The translations under genes were made by a program, and so were the position numbers. Below, piece after piece: positions 57,023-64,000 of a DNA stretch of 64,000 nt (its first letter is position 1; the number at the start of each line of letters is the position of its first letter). The notes under the pieces are model-generated. The model did not search any database. It had not been told where the DNA came from and worked only from the letters and a program-made list of their open reading frames with translations. This DNA comes from Castellaniella sp. MT123. Lineage in GTDB: Bacteria; Pseudomonadota; Gammaproteobacteria; Burkholderiales; Burkholderiaceae_B. The stretch lies in assembly GCF_039614765.1 (NCBI RefSeq), contig NZ_CP154879.1:372001-436000 (forward strand), in the 5' to 3' direction.

Positions 57023-57043
57023 CGGCCTTCGGGCCGCTTTCTT
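57023..57043 (+). terminator. Intrinsic terminator-like hairpin
   Basis: A perfect stem GCGGCC/GGCCGC with TTCG loop is followed by TTTCTT. It lies 290 bases after the lipoprotein gene and may end its transcript. Confidence 0.6.
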
Positions 57044-57338
57044 CGTGTTCTTTGAATCCCCCGTGGCTGGAGCAGATCGCCGGTCGGCAATGGGTTGAGG
57101 CACACCTTGGTGGCCTGCTCCGCAAGAAGGGCCGGCAGGGGTTGAGTTTCACGCTTGACCCCAGTGCGCGAGGTTCCCCCGAAATCGTATTACGGCATCT
57201 CAGAGTCGACCAAGGTGATCATTGAACTAGCCCCAGGGACTGGTTTGTCACGCAGGTCAGCCATCGCAGCATAGTGCTCACGGGAGCTGATCCAGGGGAC
57301 CCTGGTAGTTCCCTATACCAATTTGCACGCCTATAAAA

Positions 57339-57358
57339 GCCCCGGCGGGCGCCGGGGC
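57339..57358 (-). terminator. GC-rich hairpin with T-run on the minus strand
   Basis: Arms GCCCCGGC and GCCGGGGC are flanked by AAAA on the plus strand, so on the minus strand the hairpin is followed by TTTTATAGG. No minus-strand gene ends here; it may be a relic of an integrated element or part of a replication origin. Confidence 0.5.
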
Positions 57359-57516
57359 GAGGTGTGCAACGCAAGGCCTTGCTCACCACTCATTCAGTAT
57401 AGGCATTGCGTGTCATCCGCCGCAGTATCAGCGGAGGGCATATTTTGTGCAGTTTGTTGTAACAGGTCAAAGGCGAAGATTTTTGCTGATCTTGCGGCAC
57501 ATCGTGAGGATGTGTC

Positions 57517-58389
57517 GTGGAAATTTCTGTACCCTCTGTGGCAATTGCCGCAGTCTCCCCGCCTATCGGCGGATCAAGCGCATGTGCCACCCCAACGGCT
57601 CCTAGTAGCCGATTGCCCCACTCTCTCCTTGGCCCGGGACCGGCAGCGTCTGCCCGTCCTGAACTTGTCAAGAAGATCAAAACAAGTGGCACGAGCGCCC
57701 CGACCCCACGCCCAAAAAAGCCCAGAAAAGCTGCTCGCCGGAAGTTCCTAACAGTTCTATCGCAGATGAAGCGTTTGGCACGCGCGCACGACCTACATGC
57801 GGTTTGCCTGACGCTAACGTACAAAACCGCACATACGCACCAGGCAAAGGACCTTAGCCGGTTTTTACAGAGGCTGCGTATGCAGATCCAGCGTCTCTAC
57901 CCGGGTGTACCACTCCTATATCTGTCGTCCCTTGATCGCGCCGAGCCTGATTCAACCCTCGATGGGATGCTCCATTATCACCTCCTGATTTGGCTTCCGC
58001 GACGGTTCAAATTGGAGCACGATCGGCTCGCACGCTGGTGGCCTCACGGATCAACATGGACTGAGAGCTGCAGGAACCTGCGGGATTGGGTTCACTACAT
58101 CACGAAGCCCACGAGCGCTATGTTTCCGAAAAACGCACGCCTTTACGGGTACGGTGGCCTGGACCTCGCTGGGAAATACGCCGTAGGCCGCAGCGGCTGG
58201 CCGATTTGGTTGAAGCGGCTAATTCCATATGGCGAGCATGCGAAGCGCGCAGCAGGGGGCGGTTGGATACACATAGAAACGGGCCTCTGGTTCGAGAGCC
58301 CCTGGCAATGGACCCCTCGCGGGATCAGACTCAAAATGGGACCTGGCTGGTGGGTCGGGCATCCTATCTTCAGTCGGTGGGTGCGATAA
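57517..58389 (+). CDS. HUH-family rolling-circle replication initiator
   Basis: This 290-residue protein has the three motifs of HUH endonucleases in order: motif I AVCLTLTYKT, motif II LHYHLLIWLP (His-hydrophobic-His) and motif III WVHYITKPTSA with a single nicking Tyr and Lys. This is the layout of filamentous-phage and small-plasmid Rep proteins. The first 75 residues are Pro/Ala/Ser-rich and then basic. GTG at 57517 is preceded by GAGGA. No phage coat, integrase or XerCD-type genes accompany it, so it may be a relic or the core of a tiny satellite element. Confidence 0.8.
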   Translation: MEISVPSVAIAAVSPPIGGSSACATPTAPSSRLPHSLLGPGPAASARPELVKKIKTSGTSAPTPRPKKPRKAARRKFLTVLSQMKRLARAHDLHAVCLTLTYKTAHTHQAKDLSRFLQRLRMQIQRLYPGVPLLYLSSLDRAEPDSTLDGMLHYHLLIWLPRRFKLEHDRLARWWPHGSTWTESCRNLRDWVHYITKPTSAMFPKNARLYGYGGLDLAGKYAVGRSGWPIWLKRLIPYGEHAKRAAGGGWIHIETGLWFESPWQWTPRGIRLKMGPGWWVGHPIFSRWVR

Positions 58390-58419
58390 GTGCCATCCGC
58401 TGTGGGGAAAGCTGCTGCA

Positions 58420-59118
58420 TCAGCAGGTTTGAAACAAAGCGGCCCTTTGCTGGCACTGCGCGATGGTGGCGCCGTTGGCGAAAAAGTGCGCACGCTCCAA
58501 TGGCGGGCGCCTTGCAATCGCGTCGGCAAGCGCATTCCTCGCATCGTAGGCTTCCGGGTAGAGCAAAGGCTCGCCTGCAGAGAGCGAAATCGTCGCGGTA
58601 TCCAGCGATGGGAAGAAAAGCTCGCCCCACCACCCGGCGGGGCACGTTGGCATTTCGTCTGGGGTGAGTATTTCCGAACCCGCATACGCAAATAGCGCCA
58701 GCGTGACAGTGGGCTGCTCCCAGGGTATGTGCTGCCCAGCTTCTGTACGGTCGATCAGCGTTTGCCTGCAGGGTATCAGCTCCGGAGGCGCCCAACCTAG
58801 AAAGTGCATCGCTGAATTGGGGGGCGAGAGATCCTCACGGGGGATCGGGAGACGATACGCCGGAGGGCGCCCTTCTTGTGATGGTGTTGCAAACACAATC
58901 ACGGGCGCGGCCAGCAGTGGGGGGACGCCTGCCAGTAGATCCGAAAGGAGTGTGACCACCCGCAGACGATCCGCACGCGGGCACGAGTGCAGCAATTGCA
59001 GCACATCGGCTTCGTCTGCCTCAGGGAGCCATACCTGGGCGGCCACCACTGAGCGGTCAACGTGCACCGTATGCAGGTGCCGCAAGATTGTGTCGAGGAC
59101 GTCCTGGATGGTGGCCAT
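58420..59118 (-). CDS. Hypothetical protein of unknown family
   Basis: This 232-residue protein is convergent with the Rep gene and divergent from the type III methylase gene. It has balanced composition and no signal peptide or transmembrane helix. Visible features are an acidic N-terminal helical part (TIQDVLDTILRHLHTV, WLPEADEADVLQLLHSC), a hydrophobic LLAGVPPLLAAPVIVFA segment and a Trp/Pro-rich middle (CPAGWWGELFFPSL). I do not recognise the family. The ribosome-binding site is weak. Its position beside a restriction system suggests an accessory role. Confidence 0.6.
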   Translation of the reverse strand: MATIQDVLDTILRHLHTVHVDRSVVAAQVWLPEADEADVLQLLHSCPRADRLRVVTLLSDLLAGVPPLLAAPVIVFATPSQEGRPPAYRLPIPREDLSPPNSAMHFLGWAPPELIPCRQTLIDRTEAGQHIPWEQPTVTLALFAYAGSEILTPDEMPTCPAGWWGELFFPSLDTATISLSAGEPLLYPEAYDARNALADAIARRPPLERAHFFANGATIAQCQQRAALFQTC

Positions 59119-59290
59119 GTGGTTGAGGGAGTGACAAAGGATGTCACAGCGTAGGCCACTTCACGGCGGCTGCCTATTCGTGTCTGTCCTGCTTGCAAAC
59201 TGCCATGAAATTTTCTGGCCGAATGGTCGCGTGGCCAGATCGTGCACGGGGTGAAGCGCCTGTCTCGACGCTTGGCCGCATCAGGACGCC

Positions 59291-59320
59291 TTCAACCCGT
59301 GGCGTTCAGGCCTGTAGAAT
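59291..59320 (+). promoter_or_regulatory. Possible promoter of the mod-res operon
   Basis: A TAGAAT -10 element (59315-59320) has a weak TTCAAC -35 (59291-59296) 18 bases upstream. The start would be near 59327, about 35 bases before the GTG of mod. Confidence 0.4.
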
Positions 59321-59361
59321 GCCCAAAGCTGTAACTTTGCGTGCGAAAGGAGTATTTCCCT

Positions 59362-60120
59362 GTGCCCTCGTTGAACTGGATCGGTAAGGACGCTGTTGTG
59401 CGTCATCACCAAGAGGTCCCGTGCCGGCTGCTGGAGCCGGTGTCAGAGTTGTCATCCGATCCGGGTGCTGCCGTCGGGGGGAACCTCATCGTACAGGGCG
59501 ATAACCTGCACGCCTTGAGGGCATTGTTGCCGCGTTACGCTGGCAAAGTGAAGTGCATCTACATTGATCCGCCATACAACACGGGCAACGAGGGCTGGGT
59601 TTACAACGACAACGTGAATTCCCCTGAGATCCGGCGCTGGCTGGGCGAGGTGGTTGGCAAAGAGGGCGAGACACTGGACCGTCACGACCGGTGGCTGTGC
59701 ATGATGTACCCGCGGCTGGTGTTGTTGAAGCGATTTTTGCGGGACGATGGCGCGATTTTCGTATCGATCGATGACAACGAGCAAGCGACGCTGAAGCTGA
59801 TGCTGGATGAAGTGTTCGAAGCTAGGAATTTCGTGGCCTGTATCACATGGCAGAAGAAATATGCCGCTTCGAACGATCACAAGACCATCGCTCCCATGCA
59901 TGACTTCATCCTTGTCTACCAGCGCTCAGGCAGTTGGCTACGGAACCTGTTGCCGCGAGGGGAGGAGAAGGACAATCAATACAAGTACGAGGATGAGCGC
60001 GGAGTGTTTCGGAACAGCGACTACACCTGCGCGAAAACAGCGGAAGAACGCCCCAACCTCTACTATCCCGTGGTGAACCCCAATACCGGCGAGAAAATTT
60101 GGCCCAAGCGCACCCGCGTC
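59362..60120 (+). pseudogene. mod: Type III restriction-modification methylase Mod, 5' part (split by IS)
   Basis: The first 253 codons of a beta-type N6-adenine methylase start at GTG 59362, 10 bases after AAGGAG, with the family-typical beginning PSLNWIGKDAVVRHHQEVP. The catalytic motif IV is CIYIDPPYNTGNEGWVYND, followed by GAIFVSIDDNEQATLKLML. The frame is broken after KIWPKRTRV by an IS256-family element inserted at 60121. Translation continues 11 codons into the IS and stops at 60153. The fragment lacks the AdoMet-binding motif, so it should be inactive. Confidence 0.93.
60113..60120 (+). repeat. Left 8-bp target-site duplication (CCCGCGTC)
   Basis: CCCGCGTC immediately precedes the left IS end and recurs directly after the right end at 61497-61504. 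Eight bases is the duplication length expected for IS256-family elements. Confidence 0.93.
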
Positions 60121-61496
60121 GAGAGTGTCCGGAATTTTGTGGGCGAGGCATAACATGAGAGAAAACGATCATGGATATGCCCGTGAAACACAAGAAACCA
60201 TCCATCGCGGCGCAGGCGGCCGCCCGCGAGGCGCGGCTGCCCAAGCTGCCTGAGCACCTACTGGACGGCCTGGTCGAAGGCCCGATGTCAGCCATGGAGG
60301 TCGAGGACCTGATCGATGCCTTCGGCCGCGCGGTCATCGAGCGGGCCATGGGTGCGGAGATGAACGTGCACCTGGGCTACCGCCCCGGTGAGGACAAGCC
60401 CGCCGCGCAGACCGATGAGCGCAACGGCGTGAGCACCAAGACGCTGCTGACCAAGCACGGTTCGGTGCAGGTACAGCTGCCCCGAGACCGCGACGGCAGC
60501 TTCGAGCCGGTGCTCATCCCCAAGCATGAACGCCATTTCGCCGGGTTCGATGAGCGCATCATTGCCCTGTATGCCCGTGGCATGAGCGTGCGCGAGATCC
60601 AGGCTTTTCTCGCCGAGACCTATGGCACGAACGTTTCGCCCGAGCTCATCAGCGAGGTGACCAACGAGGTGATGGCCGAGACCGTCGCCTGGCAGAACCG
60701 CCCCTTGGAGCGCATGTACCCGGTCGTCTTATTTGACGCACTGCGGGTGAAGATCCGCACTGATGGTTTGGTGGTCAACAAGGCCGTCTACCTGGCCCTG
60801 GGCATCGACGCCAACGGGGAACGCGACGTGCTGGGGCTGTGGATCGAACAAACCGAGGGCTCAAAATTCTGGCTCAAGGTCTTCAATGAACTGAAAAACC
60901 GAGGCTGCCAGGACATCCTGATCGCCGTGGTGGATGGCTTAAAGGGCCTGCCCGAGGCCATTAACGCGGTCTTCCCGAAGACGACGGTGCAGACCTGCAT
61001 CGTGCACCTGATGCGCAACAGCTTGGATTACGCGGGCTGGAAGGACCGTAAATTGGTCGCTGCCGCGCTCAAGCCCATCTATACCGCCGCCAACGAACAG
61101 CAGGCCCGAGAGGCCCTGCAGGCCTTCGCCGATGGCCCCTGGGGTACCCGCTACCCGACCATTGTGGCCGCCTGGGAACGGGCTTGGGAGCATGTGGTGC
61201 CGTTCTTCATCTTCCCGCCCGATATCCGGCGAGTGATCTACACCACCAACGCCATCGAGAACATGAACCGGCAGCTGCGTAAAATTATCAAGAACCGGGG
61301 CCAGTTCCCCAGCGATGAGGCGGCTGTGAAGCTGCTGTGGCTGGCGCTCAGAAACATCCTGGCCAAGCCATCCCGATCCGTTCACACTTGGAAGGCGGCG
61401 ATGAACCAGTTCGCCATTCTGTTCGGTGAACGGTTCACTGAGGCCAGGGATTAACCAATGTCAAATCGCCCCGCCCACAAAAAATCTGACACTCCC
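60121..61496 (+). mobile_element. IS256-family insertion sequence, 1,376 bp
   Basis: The element has 29-base imperfect terminal inverted repeats (23 of 29 match; shared GAGTGTC then TTTTGTGGGCG) at 60121-60149 and 61468-61496. It carries one transposase gene and is flanked by the 8-base duplication CCCGCGTC. All parts are intact, so it could still move. The insertion splits mod, and precise loss of the element plus one duplication copy would restore the mod frame exactly. Confidence 0.95.
60171..61454 (+). CDS. IS256-family (mutator-type) transposase
   Basis: This 427-residue DDE transposase has the catalytic triad D189 (VVLFDALRVK), D255 (AVVDGLKGLPEAI) and E363 (YTTNAIENMNRQLRK). The C/D(2)H-type segment VQTCIVHLMRNS is also present. 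Length and motifs match full-length IS256 transposases. Starts at 60171 or 60177 are both possible. It reads in the same direction as mod-res, so it might feed some transcription into the downstream fragment. Confidence 0.95.
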   Translation: MDMPVKHKKPSIAAQAAAREARLPKLPEHLLDGLVEGPMSAMEVEDLIDAFGRAVIERAMGAEMNVHLGYRPGEDKPAAQTDERNGVSTKTLLTKHGSVQVQLPRDRDGSFEPVLIPKHERHFAGFDERIIALYARGMSVREIQAFLAETYGTNVSPELISEVTNEVMAETVAWQNRPLERMYPVVLFDALRVKIRTDGLVVNKAVYLALGIDANGERDVLGLWIEQTEGSKFWLKVFNELKNRGCQDILIAVVDGLKGLPEAINAVFPKTTVQTCIVHLMRNSLDYAGWKDRKLVAAALKPIYTAANEQQAREALQAFADGPWGTRYPTIVAAWERAWEHVVPFFIFPPDIRRVIYTTNAIENMNRQLRKIIKNRGQFPSDEAAVKLLWLALRNILAKPSRSVHTWKAAMNQFAILFGERFTEARD

Positions 61497-61504
61497 CCCG
61501 CGTC
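61497..61504 (+). repeat. Right 8-bp target-site duplication (CCCGCGTC)
   Basis: An exact copy of the left duplication at 60113-60120, directly after the right inverted repeat. Confidence 0.93.
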
Positions 61505-62368
61505 TGGGCTTATTCCCCAGAAGAGCACGAGCGCCACGTCAGGGAAGGGCTCATCTACTGGGGCAAAACAGGTAAAGGACGCGTGCCTGCGTACAAGCGG
61601 TACAAAAACTCGCTTCGCAATGATGGCGTGGTTCCCCAAACCTTATGGACACACGCCTTTGCGGGCCACACAGATGGCTCCCGCAAAGAGTTCCGAGAGA
61701 TTCTGCATGACATCCCGTCAGCCTCAGATTTCGCTACTCCCAAGCCATCTCTCCTGATTCAGAGGATCCTACAGATCTCCACCGACAAGGATTCTTTAAT
61801 TCTGGACAGCTTCGCCGGCTCCGGCACCACAGCCCACGCCGTCTTGAAACAAAACGCCGAAGACGGAGGCAACCGCCGTTTCATTCTGGTGGAGATGGAT
61901 GAACACATCGCCCAGAATGTCACCGCTGAGCGTGTGCGTCGCGTGGCGCAGGGCTACACGAATGCCAAGGGTGATCAGGTAGCAGGCCTGGGCGGCGGCT
62001 TCCAGTACTGCAGACTCTCCACCGAACCGCTCTTTGCCCCCGACGGTCAGATCCGTGGGGATGTGAGCTTCGCCCAGCTGGCCGAATTTGTCTGGTTCGC
62101 GGAAACCGGCGTCGGCTTTACGGGCACGGCGGACAGCCCGCTGCTGGGCACACACGAAGGCCGCGCGATCTATCTGCTTTACAACGGCATCCTCAAGGAT
62201 CTGGCCCCACAAAGCGGCAACGTGCTCACGGCCACCGTGTTCAACCGGCTGCCCGTATTCAGCGGTCCTAAGGTCATCTATGCCGCCGCCAATCGCATGG
62301 GGGCACGCGCTGCTCGCGAAGGCATCACCTTCCAGCAAATACCCTACGCGCTGGAGGTGCAGCCATGA
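61505..62368 (+). pseudogene. mod: Type III restriction-modification methylase Mod, 3' part
   Basis: This is the remaining 287 codons of Mod. Reading straight on from the left fragment gives WAYSPEEHERHVREGLIYWG, as in intact Mod proteins. It contains motif I for AdoMet, LDSFAGSGTTAHAVL, and the C-terminal domain through EGITFQQIPYALEV. Removal of the IS would give a 540-residue protein. Within this fragment an in-frame ATG at 61625 lies near LRNDGV but has no clear ribosome-binding site. The stop overlaps the res start as ATGA. Confidence 0.93.
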
Positions 62369-64000
62369 ACGCCTACACCCCCAAGATCTATCAGCAGCAG
62401 GTGCTCGATAGTGTCCAGGTCTATTTCGAGGCCTGTCAGGAACAGGGGTCGGCTTCGATCGCCTACATGACCACCACTGAAGCACTCTGGGGCCGGGCAA
62501 GCGCCTACCAGTCGCTTCCCGGGTTCGAGCCCGACATGCCGTACTTCTGCCTGCGCGTGCCCACAGGTGGCGGCAAGACCTGGCTTGCAGCCAAAAGCGT
62601 TGCACTTGTGAATACCCACCTGCTTCGGTCCGAGCACAGCACCGTGCTGTGGTTGGTACCCAGCAAGCCGATTCGCGAACAGACCCTCAAGGCGTTGAGA
62701 AGCCCCGAACACCCCTACCACGCAGCACTGCGCGAGGCGGGGCCCGTGGCAGTCATTGATCTGGACGAGGCCAAGGGCATCACGCGAGCCACGCTCGATA
62801 CCACCACCGTCGTAATCGTCGCCACCCGCCAGGCCTTCCAGGTGGAGGACGAGGAGTGCCGTAAGGTCTATCAATCGAATGGCGCGCTGATGCACCATTT
62901 TGAACATCTGAGCGCTGAACAGCGGGCGGAATTGCTCACCGAAGGGGAAGGTGTGGATCGCACCACGCCGTGTTCGCTTGCGAATGTCCTGCGCCTGCGC
63001 CGTCCCTTCGTGGTCGTCGACGAGGCCCACAACAACCGTACCGAGCTGGCTTTTGAGATGCTCGCCCGGCTGCGTCCCGCTGGAATTCTGGAGCTCACCG
63101 CGACGCCCGATACGGAGCGCACCCCCAGCAACGTTCTGCACAGCGTCTCAGCAGCCGAATTGAAGGCCGAGGAGATGATCAAGCTGCCGGTGCTGCTCGA
63201 AACCCAGCCCGACTGGCAGCAGTGCCTGGCCGACGCCATCGCCCGGCGTGACGCGTTACAGGCCTTGGTCACGACAGAGTACCGTGCGGGCGGCCCCTAC
63301 CTACGGCCCGTCGTGCTGATCCAGTCGCAGCCGCGCAGCGCCACCCACGAAACGCTGGATTACGACCGGGTGCGTCAGGAGCTCACCACCAATCATGGGA
63401 TTCCGGCCGAGGAAATTGTCGTTGCCACGGGCGATGAAAGGGGCCTGGAAGGCGTAGACGCGGATTATGCGCAGGGTATTTCGGATCCACGCTGTCCGGT
63501 GAAGTTCATCATCACCCAGAAGGCGCTGGCCGAGGGCTGGGATTGCCCGTTTGCCTACATTCTGGTGAGCCTTGCGTCCCTGTCGTCTTCGACCGCCGTG
63601 GAGCAGTTATTGGGCCGCGTGCTGCGCCAACCCAACGCTCGGCATCTGAGCGCACCGGAGCTGAACCGTTCCTACGCCTTCGTCGCCTCGCGCGATTTTG
63701 CGGAAACTGCCAACGCGCTGCGCGACCGACTGGTGGCTGGCGCCGGCTTCGAGCGGCGCGAGGTGGCGGAATTCATCGCTGCCGCACACCCCGAGCAGCA
63801 GCGCCTCGATCTGGAAGGTCGGCCGGGGCGCATTGTCATGCACCCAATCACGGTAACCCTATCTGAAAAGCCGGACCTGAAAGCGGCGCCCAAAGCAGTC
63901 CGCGACAAGGTGCGGTGGGACGGGAAGCTCAATACGCTCACCCTGCACGCGCCCCTGACCGAGACCGAAACGCAGTCCCTTGCCGCGACGGTAAGCGCGC
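62365..64000 (+). CDS. res: Type III restriction endonuclease subunit Res, N-terminal part
   Basis: The frame is open from ATG 62365 to the window edge (545 codons visible) and continues outside; the C-terminal nuclease domain is not seen. Superfamily 2 helicase motifs are intact: Walker A VPTGGGKTWLAA, DEAH box VVVDEAHNN, motif III LTATPD and motif VI EQLLGRVLRQP. Res cleaves DNA only in complex with Mod, so with mod split by the IS the nuclease is expected to be silent. It overlaps mod by four bases, indicating translational coupling that the insertion would weaken. Confidence 0.93.
   Translation, partial: MNAYTPKIYQQQVLDSVQVYFEACQEQGSASIAYMTTTEALWGRASAYQSLPGFEPDMPYFCLRVPTGGGKTWLAAKSVALVNTHLLRSEHSTVLWLVPSKPIREQTLKALRSPEHPYHAALREAGPVAVIDLDEAKGITRATLDTTTVVIVATRQAFQVEDEECRKVYQSNGALMHHFEHLSAEQRAELLTEGEGVDRTTPCSLANVLRLRRPFVVVDEAHNNRTELAFEMLARLRPAGILELTATPDTERTPSNVLHSVSAAELKAEEMIKLPVLLETQPDWQQCLADAIARRDALQALVTTEYRAGGPYLRPVVLIQSQPRSATHETLDYDRVRQELTTNHGIPAEEIVVATGDERGLEGVDADYAQGISDPRCPVKFIITQKALAEGWDCPFAYILVSLASLSSSTAVEQLLGRVLRQPNARHLSAPELNRSYAFVASRDFAETANALRDRLVAGAGFERREVAEFIAAAHPEQQRLDLEGRPGRIVMHPITVTLSEKPDLKAAPKAVRDKVRWDGKLNTLTLHAPLTETETQSLAATVSA

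Larger units (their letters stand above)
56733..57516. other. 784-base non-coding stretch before the replication gene
   Basis: No convincing gene is present. Stem-loops occur at 56871-56899 (12-base stem with one bulge, GGGCCGG/CCGGCCC), at 57023-57043 (GCGGCC-TTCG-GGCCGC then TTTCTT, a plus-strand terminator) and at 57339-57358 (GCCCCGGC-N4-GCCGGGGC preceded by AAAA, so a terminator on the minus strand). The palindrome CCAGGG-GA-CCCTGG is near 57291-57305. The last 200 bases could include a rolling-circle origin for the adjacent Rep gene, but no nick site can be assigned. Confidence 0.45.

Noticed and set aside
57323-57751. A 142-codon frame overlapping the start of the Rep gene
   Set aside because: No recognisable domain, Arg/Ser/Pro-rich, and it overlaps the better supported Rep frame with its GTG and Shine-Dalgarno site.
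58664-59134. A 156-codon plus-strand frame opposite the unknown 232-residue gene
   Set aside because: Ser/Arg/Cys/Thr-rich composition typical of an antisense shadow; the minus-strand protein has balanced composition.
1-64000. CRISPR arrays, rRNA, tRNA genes, riboswitches
   Set aside because: Reading through the intergenic regions showed no regularly spaced repeats, no complete tRNA cloverleaf and no recognisable riboswitch core; a covariance-model search would be needed to exclude small RNAs.

Overview
The window looks like a chromosomal segment of a high-GC betaproteobacterium of the order Burkholderiales, most likely Alcaligenaceae (Bordetella/Achromobacter/Castellaniella-like). That placement is an inference from gene content and order: sucA-odhB-lpdA-zapE, the Bordetella-type ftrABCD ferrous-iron locus, gcdR-gcdH-CoA transferase, and phaC-phaB-phaR behind rluD-pgeF. 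No rRNA, tRNA or CRISPR array was found.

Layout. 1-6.4 kb: end of sucA, then odhB, lpdA, zapE and trpS. 6.4-12.1 kb (minus strand): a polyamine/GABA-type ABC importer and gabT. 12.4-16.1 kb: a decayed hydantoinase-B gene, a MocR/GabR-type regulator and a class III aminotransferase. 16.4-20.6 kb: a low-GC outer-membrane protein and a glutarate catabolic unit (LysR regulator, gcdH, CoA transferase). 20.7-24.9 kb: a four-gene electron-transfer operon (PepSY protein, DUF2271 protein with a flavinylation motif, PepSY-TM/flavodoxin/FNR reductase, ApbE) behind a perfect FNR/ANR box. 24.9-36.3 kb (minus strand): a nine-gene operon joining a PHA synthase, a tripartite ABC exporter, acetoacetyl-CoA reductase, phosphotransacetylase and acetate kinase, with an FNR-type promoter. 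36.4-43.6 kb: housekeeping genes tex, yoaA-like helicase, bamD, rluD and pgeF. 43.7-46.7 kb: canonical phaC-phaB-phaR. 46.7-50.2 kb: ftrABCD with a Fur-like and a perfect FNR-like site. 50.3-55.9 kb: an aldehyde dehydrogenase, nrdAB with tandem NrdR-like boxes and an unusual NrdA insertion, and a tiny lipoprotein gene. 56-64 kb: an accessory region with a MITE-like element, a lone HUH replication initiator, an unknown gene, and a type III restriction-modification locus whose mod gene is split by an IS256-family element.

How the genes fit together. A recurring theme is redox and oxygen response. Two perfect TTGAT-N4-ATCAA sites and two 8/10 sites lie in front of the flavin electron-transfer operon, the iron-uptake operon, the PHA/acetate operon and the outer-membrane protein gene. 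A plausible reading (inference) is that under oxygen limitation the cell draws carbon and reducing power through 3-hydroxybutyrate polymer and acetate, moves electrons to the periplasm through flavins, and imports ferrous iron. The second theme is amino-acid and polyamine breakdown: importer, gabT, aminotransferase, aldehyde dehydrogenase and glutaryl-CoA dehydrogenase, feeding the 2-oxoglutarate dehydrogenase genes at the left edge.
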